Shown: one piece after another, positions 17,172-26,607 of the stretch | How the letters are laid out: each line of letters starts with the position of its first letter | Numbering within the stretch: position 1 is the first letter of the stretch | Assembly: GCA_041521345.1 (NCBI GenBank) | Contig: JBGOHB010000001.1 | Reading direction: 5' to 3' (one strand) | DNA: 64,000 nucleotides | DNA from: Virgibacillus_N oceani_A | Lineage (GTDB): Bacteria; Bacillota; Bacilli; Bacillales; Amphibacillaceae | Program-made: the position numbers and the translations under genes | The notes under the pieces: model-generated | What the model was told of the DNA's origin: nothing | What the model saw: the letters and a program-made list of their open reading frames with translations, nothing else | The model's database searches: none

Positions 17172-17912
17172 CTACATATCCGTATTTTTTTTCATTTCTT
17201 CCAGTATTTTTTTCTCTTTTTCATTCAAATCCAATTCATTTAATAATTCAGGGCGCCGGTGTAATGTCCGTTTTAAAGACTCCCTTTTACGCCAGTCCTC
17301 AATTTTTTCATGGTTGCCGGATAATAATACATCAGGAACCTTCATACCGCGAAATTCCGATGGTCTAGTAAAGTGAGGATGTTCCAATAAACCCGTGGAA
17401 AAAGAATCTTCCTTTGCCGACTGCTCATTTCCCAGCGCTTCAGGCAATAGTCTCACTAGACTATCGATGACAACCATGGCACCCAATTCCCCTCCGGTTA
17501 ATATATAATCACCGATGGATATCTCATCTGTTACGAGATTTTCCCTGATCCGTTCGTCATATCCTTCATAATGACCACAAATAAAAATAAGATGTTCTTC
17601 CGCAGCCAATGCTTCTGCTTTTTTTTGATTATAGGGGGCTCCCTGGGGAGACATTAAAATGATTTCAGGCTCTTTCGGCGCGCCCTTCTTCAAAGAGGCA
17701 ACAGCATCAAATAGAGGCTGAGGGGTTAATACCATTCCCGCTCCTCCCCCATATGGATAATCGTCCACTTTTTGATGCTTGTTATCGGAGTAATCACGAA
17801 AGTTGACTAAATTGTAACTGAACCTTTCTTTCTCATGTGCTTTTTTTAAAATAGACGACTGAAATAAACCGGACATCATTTCAGGAAAAAGGGTTAAAAC
17901 ATCAATATGCAT
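17172..17912 (-). CDS. trmD: tRNA (guanine-N1)-methyltransferase TrmD
   Basis: Methylates G37 of tRNAs next to the anticodon, preventing frameshifts; essential in most bacteria. The 246-residue SPOUT enzyme has the N-terminal MHIDVLTLFPEMM, the segment DDYPYGGGAGMVL, and the trefoil-knot S-adenosylmethionine site with ICGHYEGYDERI and SIGDYILTGGELGAM. The C-terminal part (HPHFTRPSEFRGMKVPDVLLSG) binds tRNA. Its start codon overlaps the rimM stop by one base. Confidence 0.99.
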   Translation of the reverse strand: MHIDVLTLFPEMMSGLFQSSILKKAHEKERFSYNLVNFRDYSDNKHQKVDDYPYGGGAGMVLTPQPLFDAVASLKKGAPKEPEIILMSPQGAPYNQKKAEALAAEEHLIFICGHYEGYDERIRENLVTDEISIGDYILTGGELGAMVVIDSLVRLLPEALGNEQSAKEDSFSTGLLEHPHFTRPSEFRGMKVPDVLLSGNHEKIEDWRKRESLKRTLHRRPELLNELDLNEKEKKILEEMKKNTDM

Positions 17913-18427
17913 TAATCCAACAGTCCTTCCATCGGTTCAATAATTATTTTCTGCGTATTTATATGTATTTCCTTGACAACATCTTCAATATAAGGAATGA
18001 GGACTTCTTTTCCATTCGGCTGTTTTACGATCCAGACATCATTCGCACCGGGGGAGAGTATTTCCTTAACGGTACCTATTCTTTCATCATGGCGTGTAAA
18101 CACTTCACAACCTATAATTTCATGGTAGTAATATTCATTCTTCTCGAGTTCTGTAAGCTGACTCTCTTCTATTTTTAAAAATAATCCTTTTAAATATTCT
18201 ATATCATTTATATTATTGTAGTTATGGAATGTAAGCAGATCAAAACCTTTATGAAGGCGATGCGTTTTAATAGTCAGCTGAATGGGGGCTTCGTTTTTCA
18301 TTTCTGCAAATACGATATTGCCGGGTTCAAAGCGTTCTTCAAAATCCGTAATCCGGATAACTTTTACTTCACCGCGAATCCCGTGTGTATTAACAATTTT
18401 TCCAACATTAAACATTCGGTTGTTCAT
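17912..18427 (-). CDS. rimM: 16S rRNA processing protein RimM
   Basis: RimM helps 30S head assembly through ribosomal protein S19. The start at 18427 (MNNRMFNVGKIVNTHGIRGE) is chosen because it aligns exactly with the B. subtilis start MTKRWFNVGK and AGGTG lies a suitable distance upstream; ATGs 3 and 15 bases further upstream are possible. The N-terminal beta-barrel domain (about 5-90) and the C-terminal PRC-barrel (HEIIGCEVFT onward, ANDVWIVKQPNGKEVLIPYI) are intact. 171 residues. Confidence 0.96.
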   Translation of the reverse strand: MNNRMFNVGKIVNTHGIRGEVKVIRITDFEERFEPGNIVFAEMKNEAPIQLTIKTHRLHKGFDLLTFHNYNNINDIEYLKGLFLKIEESQLTELEKNEYYYHEIIGCEVFTRHDERIGTVKEILSPGANDVWIVKQPNGKEVLIPYIEDVVKEIHINTQKIIIEPMEGLLD

Positions 18428-18441
18428 CATTTCACCTGCCA

Positions 18442-18828
18442 TTAATCAATTCGAATAACAACATCATCTTTTATTACGATGGCACCCTCTGTCATAATTT
18501 CCTTCCAGTCGGAACCGACGGAAATATCTACAAGGGCTTCCACCTCTTTTTCAATAATTTCACTTCCCATTTCCAGCATATCCAATTGCTCTATTTTAAA
18601 ATCGGCAAGCTTTATTTTTTCTTTTCGTTTATTAATTTCCTGCTGAAAGCGATGTGCTATATCCTGTTTGGAAGTGGCTGATTTATTTTGCAGTTTTCTC
18701 TTTTCAAACAACAGCTGCTGACATTCTTGCTCAAGCCGTATTTTATGATTGTTAAAATTGCTTTTTAATTTTTGCTTGCTTTTTTCCGTGATAATTTGTT
18801 TAATTACAACCTTTTTAATTATCTTCAT
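18442..18828 (-). CDS. ylqD: YlqD family protein
   Basis: 128-residue conserved protein of unknown function found between khpA and rimM in Bacillaceae. The middle part (about 15-90) is a charged coiled coil (HKIRLEQECQQLLFEKRKLQNK and onward); the C-terminus forms a small beta-rich tail (VDISVGSDWKEIMTEGAIVIKDDVVIRID). There is no signal peptide. The stop lies at 18442, 15 nt before the rimM start chosen here. Function not known. Confidence 0.9.
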   Translation of the reverse strand: MKIIKKVVIKQIITEKSKQKLKSNFNNHKIRLEQECQQLLFEKRKLQNKSATSKQDIAHRFQQEINKRKEKIKLADFKIEQLDMLEMGSEIIEKEVEALVDISVGSDWKEIMTEGAIVIKDDVVIRID

Positions 18829-18915
18829 CTTTCTTCCTCACTCTCATATAGCTTCTTTATATAGAGCGGTCGTCACCCGATATGTGCAAAAAGGGAAAGG
18901 AAGAGTCCTTTCCCT

Positions 18916-19143
18916 TTACATAATATCCAAATAAATACGTTTATTTCCATCGGATTTTGTTGCGTACACAACGGTACGGATGGCCTTTGCAATTCGGCCA
19001 TTTTTACCGATGACTTTCCCCACATCTTCCTGGTTTACTGTAAGATGATAAACGATTTTTGTTTCTTCTTCTTTTTCATCTACAACAATATCTTCCGGGT
19101 GATCAACTAATGAAGTGACAATGGTTTCAATTAAAGCTTTCAT
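18916..19143 (-). CDS. khpA: KH-domain RNA-binding protein KhpA (YlqC)
   Basis: 75-residue single KH domain with the GxxG loop in the segment VGKVIGKNGRIAKAIRTVV (about 42-60). KhpA dimerises or pairs with KhpB (Jag) and affects cell elongation in other Gram-positives. It follows rpsP by 21 nt, the standard arrangement. Confidence 0.95.
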   Translation of the reverse strand: MKALIETIVTSLVDHPEDIVVDEKEEETKIVYHLTVNQEDVGKVIGKNGRIAKAIRTVVYATKSDGNKRIYLDIM

Positions 19144-19164
19144 CTTATCACTCTACTTTTTCAC

Positions 19165-19431
19165 TTAGTTTTTTTGCTCGTGGAATTTTTTCATGATACC
19201 TTCTTTTGAAAAAAGGTTACGCACAGTATCACTTGGCTTAGCGCCATGTTTCATCCAATCAAGTGCTTTTTCTTCATCTATTTTAACGTCAACCGGATTT
19301 ACTACAGGATTATATGTGCCGATTTGTTCAATGGAACGACCATCACGCGGAGCACGCGAATCGGCTACAACAATACGATAGAATGGGTTTCTTTTTGATC
19401 CCATACGCTTTAAGCGGATTTTAACTGCCAT
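19165..19431 (-). CDS. rpsP: 30S ribosomal protein S16
   Basis: 88 residues; N-terminal MAVKIRLKRMGSKRNPFYRIVVADSRAPRDGR is unmistakable S16. First gene of the ribosomal/tRNA-modification unit after a 281-nt gap from ffh, which therefore likely holds its promoter. A ribosome site GGAGGTG precedes the ATG. Confidence 0.99.
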   Translation of the reverse strand: MAVKIRLKRMGSKRNPFYRIVVADSRAPRDGRSIEQIGTYNPVVNPVDVKIDEEKALDWMKHGAKPSDTVRNLFSKEGIMKKFHEQKN

Positions 19432-19466
19432 GTTCTTACACCTCCAATAAATAATATTTCATTAAT

Positions 19467-19611
19467 AAACTTGGCTTAACGCCAAGGTTTAATGGCGAAA
19501 GTATTCGTTCAGCGAAAAATACATTTTCCGTCTGCAATGTATCGCTAGTGCAATATTACTTGCACTCATGCAGGCATAAAGTTTTATACTTTCTTCCCTG
19601 CCAAGTTTAGA
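19467..19611. repeat. MITE-like palindromic intergenic element
   Basis: The ffh-rpsP gap contains a 145-bp block bounded by the perfect inverted repeat AAACTTGGC (19467-19475) and GCCAAGTTT (near 19603-19611). Inside is a further local hairpin AGTGCAA / TTGCACT, and next to the left end a hairpin CTTGGC / GCCAAG. The block encodes nothing. It has the shape of a small non-autonomous palindromic element, or it may be a complex leader; no target duplication was identified. Confidence 0.4.
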
Positions 19612-19712
19612 TTTTAACAGAAACCGGGATGCCTGTAAAGGGTTTTTGCATTACAACATTAATCAAAGCCCTATTTTCTGTCTGCAGCTGCATTATATTA
19701 TATTGCCAGTCC

Positions 19713-21056
19713 CTACATAAATGGCAAATTCATGCCTTTGCCTTTCTTGCCTTTTTGCATGTTTGTCATTTGTTTCATCATTTTCTTCATTTCATCGAAT
19801 TGTTTTAATAAACGGTTAACCTGTGAAACGGATGTGCCTGAACCTTTAGCGATCCGCTTTTTGCGGCTGGCATTCATAATACTCGGGTCCTGGCGTTCGT
19901 TCTTTGTCATCGATTGAATGATCGCTTCAACATAAACGAGCTGCTTTTCATCAACTTGTGCATTTTTCAGCCCTTTCATTTTATTTGCACCTGGAATCAT
20001 TGCCATTAAATCATCCAATGGTCCCATATTTTTCACCTGACCCATCTGCTCTAAAAAATCATCAAAGGTGAACGACATGGTACGCATTTTATCTTCCAGT
20101 TCCTTGGCTTTTTTCTCATCTACATTTGTTTGGGCTTTTTCAATTAATGATAGTACATCACCCATGCCAAGAATTCTAGATGCCATTCGTTCAGGATGGA
20201 AGGCTTCTAGCTGGTCCAATTTTTCACCCATACCTGCAAATTTAATCGGTTTATCTGTTACAGCTTTAATAGATAATGCTGCACCACCTCGGGTATCCCC
20301 ATCAAGTTTAGTCAATACTACCCCAGAGATGTCCAGCTGTTCATTAAAACTTTCGGCAACATTTACCGCATCCTGACCTGTCATCGCATCGACAACGAGA
20401 AATATTTCATTTGGAATGACCGTGTTTTTCAGCTGTGTCAGTTCATCCATCAGTTCATTGTCAAGATGCAGGCGGCCAGCGGTATCAATAATAACATAAT
20501 CATGATGCTCTTCTTTGGCTTTTTCCAACGCTTTCTTTGCAATATCCACCGGATTTGCATCAGTTCCCATGGAAAACACCGGCATATCAAGCTGCTGGCC
20601 AAGTGTTTCGAGCTGTTTGATTGCAGCTGGACGGTAAACATCACAGGCAACAAGCAGTGGAGAACGGTTATATTGCTTTCGTAATAAATTGGCGAGTTTG
20701 CCTGTAGTGGTCGTTTTACCTGCACCCTGAAGTCCGGCCATCATGATTACTGTAGGTGGGCGATCAGCCGTGGCAATTTTGCTGTTTTCCCCGCCCATCA
20801 GCTCAGTAAGCTCTTCTTTCACTACTTTAATAACCTGCTGGCCAGGTGTCAGACTTTCCATCACTTCTTGTCCCACAGCACGTTCCTTTATGCGCTTAAT
20901 TAAATCTTTTACTACTTTAAAGTTGACATCAGCTTCCAGCAATGCAAGGCGAATTTCCCGGGTCATTTCCTTTACATCCTGCTCAGAAACCTTGCCTTTA
21001 CCGGTGATTTTTTTAATTGTTCCTTGCAGGCGTTCGGCTAATCCTTCAAATGCCAT
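19713..21056 (-). CDS. ffh: Signal recognition particle protein Ffh
   Basis: SRP54 homologue that binds 4.5S RNA and signal sequences and targets membrane proteins to FtsY. The 447-residue protein has the N domain (1-90), G domain with GLQGAGKTTTTGKLA (about 108-122), DTAGRLHLDNEL, TKLDGDTRGGAAL and the Met-rich M domain (about 300-447) ending in MTNMQKGKKGKGMNLPFM. It is 13 nt after ylxM and part of the ftsY-ylxM-ffh cluster. Confidence 0.99.
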   Translation of the reverse strand: MAFEGLAERLQGTIKKITGKGKVSEQDVKEMTREIRLALLEADVNFKVVKDLIKRIKERAVGQEVMESLTPGQQVIKVVKEELTELMGGENSKIATADRPPTVIMMAGLQGAGKTTTTGKLANLLRKQYNRSPLLVACDVYRPAAIKQLETLGQQLDMPVFSMGTDANPVDIAKKALEKAKEEHHDYVIIDTAGRLHLDNELMDELTQLKNTVIPNEIFLVVDAMTGQDAVNVAESFNEQLDISGVVLTKLDGDTRGGAALSIKAVTDKPIKFAGMGEKLDQLEAFHPERMASRILGMGDVLSLIEKAQTNVDEKKAKELEDKMRTMSFTFDDFLEQMGQVKNMGPLDDLMAMIPGANKMKGLKNAQVDEKQLVYVEAIIQSMTKNERQDPSIMNASRKKRIAKGSGTSVSQVNRLLKQFDEMKKMMKQMTNMQKGKKGKGMNLPFM

Positions 21057-21069
21057 AGAAGGTTTCCCC

Positions 21070-21393
21070 CTAATCCAATTCTTTTAATTGTTTCAATTTG
21101 TCCATTATAAAATGGTCTTCTTCTTTCACTACTTCTTCAAGCTGTTCGATCAATGACATTCGCTGCTGAAATTTATCATACATATATAGCTTTTCCTCGT
21201 AAGATTCAAGCATAGTTTCCGTTCTTTTTATATTATCATAAACCGCTTGCCGCGATACGGCGAGCAACTCTGATATTTCACCCAAAGAATAATCCTCTAA
21301 ATAATACAGTTCCAGATAATTTCTTTGTTTAGGTGTAAGCAATGTCTGATAAAAATCAAACAAATAGTTCATTCTCGTTGTTTTTCCGAGCAA
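21070..21393 (-). CDS. ylxM: YlxM, putative helix-turn-helix SRP-associated protein
   Basis: UPF0122 family. The start is placed at a TTG (21393) because AAGGGGTG lies about 7 nt upstream and the product (reading M-LGKTTRMNYLFDFYQ) then matches B. subtilis YlxM, which begins MSLEKTTRMNYLFDFYQ; 107 residues. It contains a sigma-region-4-like helix-turn-helix, YSLGEISELLAVSRQAVYDNIKR. In streptococci YlxM modulates SRP GTPase activity; here its position between ftsY and ffh supports such a role. Confidence 0.93.
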   Translation of the reverse strand: MLGKTTRMNYLFDFYQTLLTPKQRNYLELYYLEDYSLGEISELLAVSRQAVYDNIKRTETMLESYEEKLYMYDKFQQRMSLIEQLEEVVKEEDHFIMDKLKQLKELD

Positions 21394-21471
21394 TCTAATA
21401 CACCCCTTGTTAAGTGAAATTACTTTACGTTCGATTTTAAAGATAAGAAGTTTCTTTGTCAAGCTACTCTT

Positions 21472-22467
21472 TTATTCTTTCGCTTCAAGCATATCTGCAA
21501 AAAGTCCGTATACAAAAGCATGTGCATCAAATTTTTGCAGATCAGTGAGCTTTTCCCCGAGACCGGCGTATTTAACAGGAATATTCATTTCGTTTCGGAT
21601 AGCCAGAACTATGCCGCCTTTAGCGGATCCATCCAGTTTTGTTAATACAATTCCGGAAACATTTGTTGCCTCGGAAAATGTTTTGGCTTGATTTAAAGCA
21701 TTTTGACCTGTTGTTGCATCCAAAACAAGCAACACTTCATGCGGCGCACCGGGGACTTCCTTTTCAATTACACGGTTTACTTTTGCAAGTTCATTCATCA
21801 AATTCACTTTATTTTGCAGTCTGCCTGCTGTATCGCAAATTAATACATCAGCTTTCCGGGACTTTGCAGCTTTTATTCCGTCAAATATAACAGCAGCCGG
21901 GTCGCTTCCGGCACCTTGCTTAATGACATCAACCCCGGCTCTCTCCCCCCATACTTCCAGCTGTTCAATGGCACCTGCACGGAAGGTATCACCAGCTGCA
22001 AGCATAATATCCTTGCCCTCCTGCTTTAATTGGCATGCCAGCTTTCCAATCGATGTAGTTTTACCGACGCCGTTAACGCCAACTACAAGGATGACAGATA
22101 ATTGACCGTCCTGAATATTTAATTGCTCAATTTCCTCATCGTCATCACCGTAATATATCTCAACCAGTTTTTCCGAAATGACTTCCTTCACTTCTTTGGT
22201 ATCCTTTATATTTTGCCGCTTTACTTCCATTTTTAGCTCATCAATTAAATCCATTACTGTCATCACACCGACATCCGCTGTTATTAGCACTTCTTCCAGC
22301 TCTTCAAAAAAATCCTCATCGACTTTGCGGTAGCGAGCAATTAAATCATTGATTTTTCCGGAGAAAGAATTTCTCGTCTTTTTCATCCCTTCTTTATATT
22401 TCTCGGATACTTCCTCGGTTTCTTCATTTTGCTTAAATCTATTTTTTAATTTATCTATAAAACCCAT
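21472..22467 (-). CDS. ftsY: SRP receptor FtsY
   Basis: Membrane-associated GTPase that receives the SRP-ribosome complex. The start at 22467 (MGFIDKLKNRFKQNEETEE) follows GGAGG by 9 nt; 331 residues. The acidic A domain is short as in Gram-positives. The NG domain shows VGVNGVGKTTSIGKLA, the DTAGR motif in CDTAGRLQNKVNLM, and TKLDGSAKGG. It starts just after smc (overlap of the upstream ORF only) and precedes ylxM. Confidence 0.98.
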   Translation of the reverse strand: MGFIDKLKNRFKQNEETEEVSEKYKEGMKKTRNSFSGKINDLIARYRKVDEDFFEELEEVLITADVGVMTVMDLIDELKMEVKRQNIKDTKEVKEVISEKLVEIYYGDDDEEIEQLNIQDGQLSVILVVGVNGVGKTTSIGKLACQLKQEGKDIMLAAGDTFRAGAIEQLEVWGERAGVDVIKQGAGSDPAAVIFDGIKAAKSRKADVLICDTAGRLQNKVNLMNELAKVNRVIEKEVPGAPHEVLLVLDATTGQNALNQAKTFSEATNVSGIVLTKLDGSAKGGIVLAIRNEMNIPVKYAGLGEKLTDLQKFDAHAFVYGLFADMLEAKE

Positions 22468-22484
22468 GAATTGTGTCCTCCTCA

Positions 22485-25400
22485 TCAACTGCTGATTAAA
22501 TCCTTCGTATCCTCGAGCCGTACGGATACAAGACGGGAAACACCGGCTTCCTGCATGGTAATCCCGTATAATACGTCTGCTTCCTCCATCGTCCCTTTTC
22601 TATGGGTGATGACAATAAATTGGGTATCTTCACTATGAAATTTAACATATTCTGCAAAACGCACGACATTTGCTTCATCCAGTGCTGCTTCTACTTCGTC
22701 CAATACACAGAAAGGCACAGGCCTTACACGCAAGATCGAAAACAACAATGCGATGGCAGTTAACGCCCGCTCTCCACCGGAAAGCAATCCAAGATGCTGC
22801 AGTTTTTTCCCCGGCGGCTGTGCAATAATTTCTACCCCTGTATCAAGTAAATTCGATGGCTCGGTCAATTTTAATTCGGCATGACCACCCCCGAACAGCT
22901 GATAAAAAACATTTTCAAATTCTTCTTTTATCTGTGTAAATGTCTTATCAAACCGTTTTTCCATTTCTTCATCCATTTCAGCAATAATTGCATACAATGT
23001 TTCTTTTGCTTCAACTAAATCTGTTTTTTGTTCCATTAAAAAAGTCAGTCTCTCTTTAATTCGTTCATATTCATCCATTGCGCCCAAGTTAACCGTTCCA
23101 AGCTGCTCTATTTTTTGTTTCAAGTTACTGACACTTGACTTGGCACTTTCTATGTCTTCTGCTTTCGCATAAGTCTGCTGTGCTTTTTCAAATGTAATGG
23201 TATATTCTGTTTGCAAGTGGGACAGGCGGTTTTCCAGATCGACGTCAAGCCTGTTTGTTTTTACTTCTTTTTGTTGAATATTCTTCTGGAAAGCCTGATA
23301 ATGCTTATTTTCTTCTTTCAATTCCCTTTCTTGATCTTGCATCAATTTTGTTCGTTCTGATCGTTCGGAACGTTTATCCTGAATAGAGGACGTTAAATCG
23401 TGCTTCTCTTTTGTCTTTATGGAAATCCTATTTTCTATTTCTTCTATTGTTTCTACTTTTTCATGTACTCTACTTAGTTCTTCCAATTCGGAAGTGTAAA
23501 TGTGGTACTGCTTATTAAGTTCATCCAATTGCGTTTGGTTTCCATCTGTTTTTTCCTGCTGGGCTTTTAACCTTTCTTCCAGTTCCGCAAGCGTCACCTG
23601 TTCCTTATGGAAATCCTGCTGAATCTGTTCATAATTCTTTTTGAATTCTTTTTCCTGACTTGACAGTGTATCGATATTTTTTTCAATAGATGTTAATTTA
23701 TGTTTCATTTCTTCTAGATTATTTAATAATGCGTCATCTCTTGCATATAATTGTTTACTTTCTTCTTCAAGTTGTACTTTTTCCCGTTCATATAATTTTA
23801 TGTTTTCCAGTAATGATTCTTTTTTCATTTTTATATCCGTATAGCTGGATTGTAATTCGTTTAATTTCTCTTTATCGGCAGAAACAGCTGATTCTTCCGA
23901 CATAAGAAGGTTCTCCAATTCGGCTAAATATGATTTTCTTGTTTCCATTTTTCCTTCAAAGGAATTCATTTTTTGCTCATAGTCTGAAAGCGATTTTGTA
24001 ATTTCATCCAAATCCTTTTCCCTGGTAAAAAGAGATGATTGATTTGATTTTTTTCTCGCTCCTCCGCTCATGGCTCCCCCCGGACTGACAACATCACCCT
24101 CAAGCGTAACAATACGGTACTTACGCATCACGATTTTGGCAATTTGATTTGCATCTTTTAACGATTTTGCAATGATCACATTACCTGCCAGGTGATTAAT
24201 CGCCTTTTGAAAAACTTCATTTGATCGAACAAGCGTTGAAGCTATTCCTATAAAACCCGAAAGATGCTCTATTTTGGATATAATATGCTTTGGAATTCCC
24301 CGTTCCTGCAGAGAGGCAAGTGGAAGAAAAGTGGCCCTTCCATTATTCGTTCTTTTCAGCCAGGATATCGCTTGTCTTGCACTCTCATCATTATTTACAA
24401 TGATATGCTGTGCCTGGCCTCCAAGTGTCGTTTCAATTGCTGAAAGATAAGCTTTCGGAACATCAATCAACTCTATAACTGCGCCGTGTATATTTTCCAG
24501 CTGTTTTTCATCTCTTGCTTTCAGTATTGCTTTAACACCCTGAAAATAACCTTGGAAATCTGCTTTCAATTCTTTTAACATTTCTTTCCTGGCACTTAGT
24601 TTTTCAATATATTGATAGCCCTCGTATAATTTAGTCTGTGCGGCTTGATACAGTTCTCTTTTTTCTTCCAGTTCCTCTTTCAACTTTTTGATCTGGGATT
24701 CCTTGTTTGAAAGAAGTTCTTCCTGCTTTTTAACGCTTTCTTTCAACCTGATTTCTTTTTTGCCAAAATCCGCTTTAGATCTGTCCAGTTCACTGAATTT
24801 TTTTGCTTGGCTTTCTTTTTTTCCTTTTAATTGTTCTATTTGCTGATTTATAGATTGTTTTTCATTTCGCATTGCTGCCTGCTGATTTAAATGCTCAATA
24901 TATTCACTTTTTAAGTTCTCGATTTCATCCGAGATCTCATCTTCACTTAATGAAAGCCTTTTTTCAAGTTCTTTTACTTTATTATATGAATTTATCCGCA
25001 TTTCTTGAAGATGATTCAGCTTCTCATTTTCCTTTTGTTTCACATGCTCAAGCTCTTTCAGTCTTATAGAACTTTCCTCTTGTTGTGATTGAAGCTTTTC
25101 CCTATTTTCAGCTAAATGCTTTGTTCGTTCATTAAACAGGTTCTTTTGACCCTCTGATTTTTCCAGTTCTTCTGTAATTGTTATCAGCTTAGACTGTAAA
25201 CTTGAAATGTCATCGTCCATTTTCTGTATTTCATTGCGTTCCTGTTCTAAATCTGAATCTTTTCGCTGGATCTTTGATTTCCAATTCAATTCTTCCGTTT
25301 TTTCTTTTTCCAACTCACGCAATAGCCTTTTCCACTCACCATTAAGCAATTCTATTTCAGCAACGAGCAGGGCTATTTCCTGTTCTTTCAATTGATCTTT

Positions 25401-26054
25401 CAAATCAATATACTTTGCAGCTGTTTCTGCTTGCTGCTCCAATGGCTCTCTTTGCTGTTCAATTTCATAAATAATATCTTCTACCCGGTTCAAATTCTCC
25501 TGGGTTTCTTCCAATTTATATTCGGATTTCTTTTTTCTTTGTTTATATTTCAGAACACCTGCAGCTTCTTCAAAAATCATCCGACGTTCTTCCGCCTTGG
25601 AACTTAATATCTCCTCCACTTTCCCCTGGCTAATAATGGAAAATGCTTCCCGTCCAAGACCGGAATCCATAAATAAATCAATAATATCCTTTAACCGGCA
25701 AGCCTGATTATTTATAAAAAATTCACTTTCGCCTGAACGGTAAATTCTTCTTGTTACACTTACATCCGCATAATCCAAGGCTAATCTTCTATCATGATTA
25801 TCAAGCGTCAATGTAACTTCAGCCACGTTTAACGGTTTTCTGGAATCACTTCCTTGGAATATAATGTCCTCCATTTTGGATCCGCGCAATGATTTTGCCG
25901 ACTGTTCTCCAAGCACCCATCGGATTGCATCTGTTATATTGCTTTTCCCGCTGCCGTTTGGGCCAACGACTGCTGTTACGCCCGGTACAAAATCGACCCG
26001 GATACGTTCGGCAAAAGATTTAAAACCAACACTTTCCAATTGTTTAAGATACAT
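22485..26054 (-). CDS. smc: Chromosome partition protein SMC
   Basis: SMC condenses and aligns chromosome arms with ScpA/ScpB. The start at 26054 (MYLKQLESVGFKSFAERI) has AGGAG 7 nt upstream; 1189 residues, the normal size. Walker A is GPNGSGKSNITD (about 32-43). Two long coiled coils (about 165-500 and 670-1020) flank a hinge with LGGQAQHIIVNN and GGAMSGGARKK. The C-terminal head has the signature LSGGERALTAIALLF and Walker B CVLDEVEAALD. It lies between rnc and ftsY as in B. subtilis, though a plus-strand small gene is inserted before rnc. Confidence 0.99.
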   Translation of the reverse strand: MYLKQLESVGFKSFAERIRVDFVPGVTAVVGPNGSGKSNITDAIRWVLGEQSAKSLRGSKMEDIIFQGSDSRKPLNVAEVTLTLDNHDRRLALDYADVSVTRRIYRSGESEFFINNQACRLKDIIDLFMDSGLGREAFSIISQGKVEEILSSKAEERRMIFEEAAGVLKYKQRKKKSEYKLEETQENLNRVEDIIYEIEQQREPLEQQAETAAKYIDLKDQLKEQEIALLVAEIELLNGEWKRLLRELEKEKTEELNWKSKIQRKDSDLEQERNEIQKMDDDISSLQSKLITITEELEKSEGQKNLFNERTKHLAENREKLQSQQEESSIRLKELEHVKQKENEKLNHLQEMRINSYNKVKELEKRLSLSEDEISDEIENLKSEYIEHLNQQAAMRNEKQSINQQIEQLKGKKESQAKKFSELDRSKADFGKKEIRLKESVKKQEELLSNKESQIKKLKEELEEKRELYQAAQTKLYEGYQYIEKLSARKEMLKELKADFQGYFQGVKAILKARDEKQLENIHGAVIELIDVPKAYLSAIETTLGGQAQHIIVNNDESARQAISWLKRTNNGRATFLPLASLQERGIPKHIISKIEHLSGFIGIASTLVRSNEVFQKAINHLAGNVIIAKSLKDANQIAKIVMRKYRIVTLEGDVVSPGGAMSGGARKKSNQSSLFTREKDLDEITKSLSDYEQKMNSFEGKMETRKSYLAELENLLMSEESAVSADKEKLNELQSSYTDIKMKKESLLENIKLYEREKVQLEEESKQLYARDDALLNNLEEMKHKLTSIEKNIDTLSSQEKEFKKNYEQIQQDFHKEQVTLAELEERLKAQQEKTDGNQTQLDELNKQYHIYTSELEELSRVHEKVETIEEIENRISIKTKEKHDLTSSIQDKRSERSERTKLMQDQERELKEENKHYQAFQKNIQQKEVKTNRLDVDLENRLSHLQTEYTITFEKAQQTYAKAEDIESAKSSVSNLKQKIEQLGTVNLGAMDEYERIKERLTFLMEQKTDLVEAKETLYAIIAEMDEEMEKRFDKTFTQIKEEFENVFYQLFGGGHAELKLTEPSNLLDTGVEIIAQPPGKKLQHLGLLSGGERALTAIALLFSILRVRPVPFCVLDEVEAALDEANVVRFAEYVKFHSEDTQFIVITHRKGTMEEADVLYGITMQEAGVSRLVSVRLEDTKDLISS

Positions 26055-26279
26055 ATTCATTCTCCTACTGGAAAATCCAAATCTATTTATTTTCACTCAT
26101 CGTCTCAATTTCTATGTATATACTGAATTATTTTATCATAAAGTACGCAAATACGTATACACATACTATACTGCGGGGAGATTTTACAAGAAGATTCCTC
26201 ATTTGATGAAAGATTCTTTTTTTGCTATTTCTATTTCACTGTAGGGTAATGAAGAAATTTATGCTATCATAGCAATAAA

Positions 26280-26285
26280 TATAAT
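26280..26285 (+). promoter_or_regulatory. Candidate -10 box of the DUF1128 gene
   Basis: Perfect TATAAT 38 nt before the ATG. A -35 is weak (TTTATG at 26258-26263, 16-nt spacer). Confidence 0.4.
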
Positions 26286-26322
26286 CCATATATATTATTA
26301 ATGTAAAAGATGGGGTGCTTAA

Positions 26323-26544
26323 ATGAATTTAGATCAGCCAACCGAACAAAATTTGAAAATAATACTGGATGAATTAGCAGATCGCTTGGAGGTAGCTAAC
26401 CGAGCATTAATGGATCCTGAAGATTATGATTTGGAAAAGTACGATGAATTAAAACTCATGTATGATATGATCATAAATAAAGGAAGCTTAAGTGCTTCAG
26501 AAACGCAGGCATTTATCGAAGAATTGCGCTCAGTTCGGAAATAA
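26323..26544 (+). CDS. UPF0435 / DUF1128 family small protein
   Basis: 73 residues, related to B. subtilis YfkK: N-terminal MNLDQPTEQNLKIILDELADRLEVANRAL, then DPEDYDLEKYDELKLMYDMI and a C-terminal ELRSVRK, all typical of the family. It is a small, helical, cytoplasmic protein of unknown function. The ribosome site (GGGGTG) is 6-7 nt before the ATG. It is one of few plus-strand genes and sits between smc and rnc, which are usually adjacent; it shares a bidirectional terminator with rnc. Confidence 0.92.
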   Translation: MNLDQPTEQNLKIILDELADRLEVANRALMDPEDYDLEKYDELKLMYDMIINKGSLSASETQAFIEELRSVRK

Positions 26545-26559
26545 TTTATATTATTTTTT

Positions 26560-26597
26560 AAAAAAGCTTTGTACCTGAGAAGGAACAAAGCTTTTTT
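26560..26597. terminator. Bidirectional terminator between the DUF1128 gene and rnc
   Basis: Perfect 13-bp stem AAAAAAGCTTTGT / ACAAAGCTTTTTT with a 12-nt loop. It works for both convergent genes. Confidence 0.9.
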
Positions 26598-26607
26598 CAC
26601 TGTTACT

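Noticed and set aside
18442..18828. ylqD as a phage or foreign gene because of its odd lysine-rich coiled coil
   Set aside because: It matches the conserved YlqD family in its normal place between khpA and rimM.
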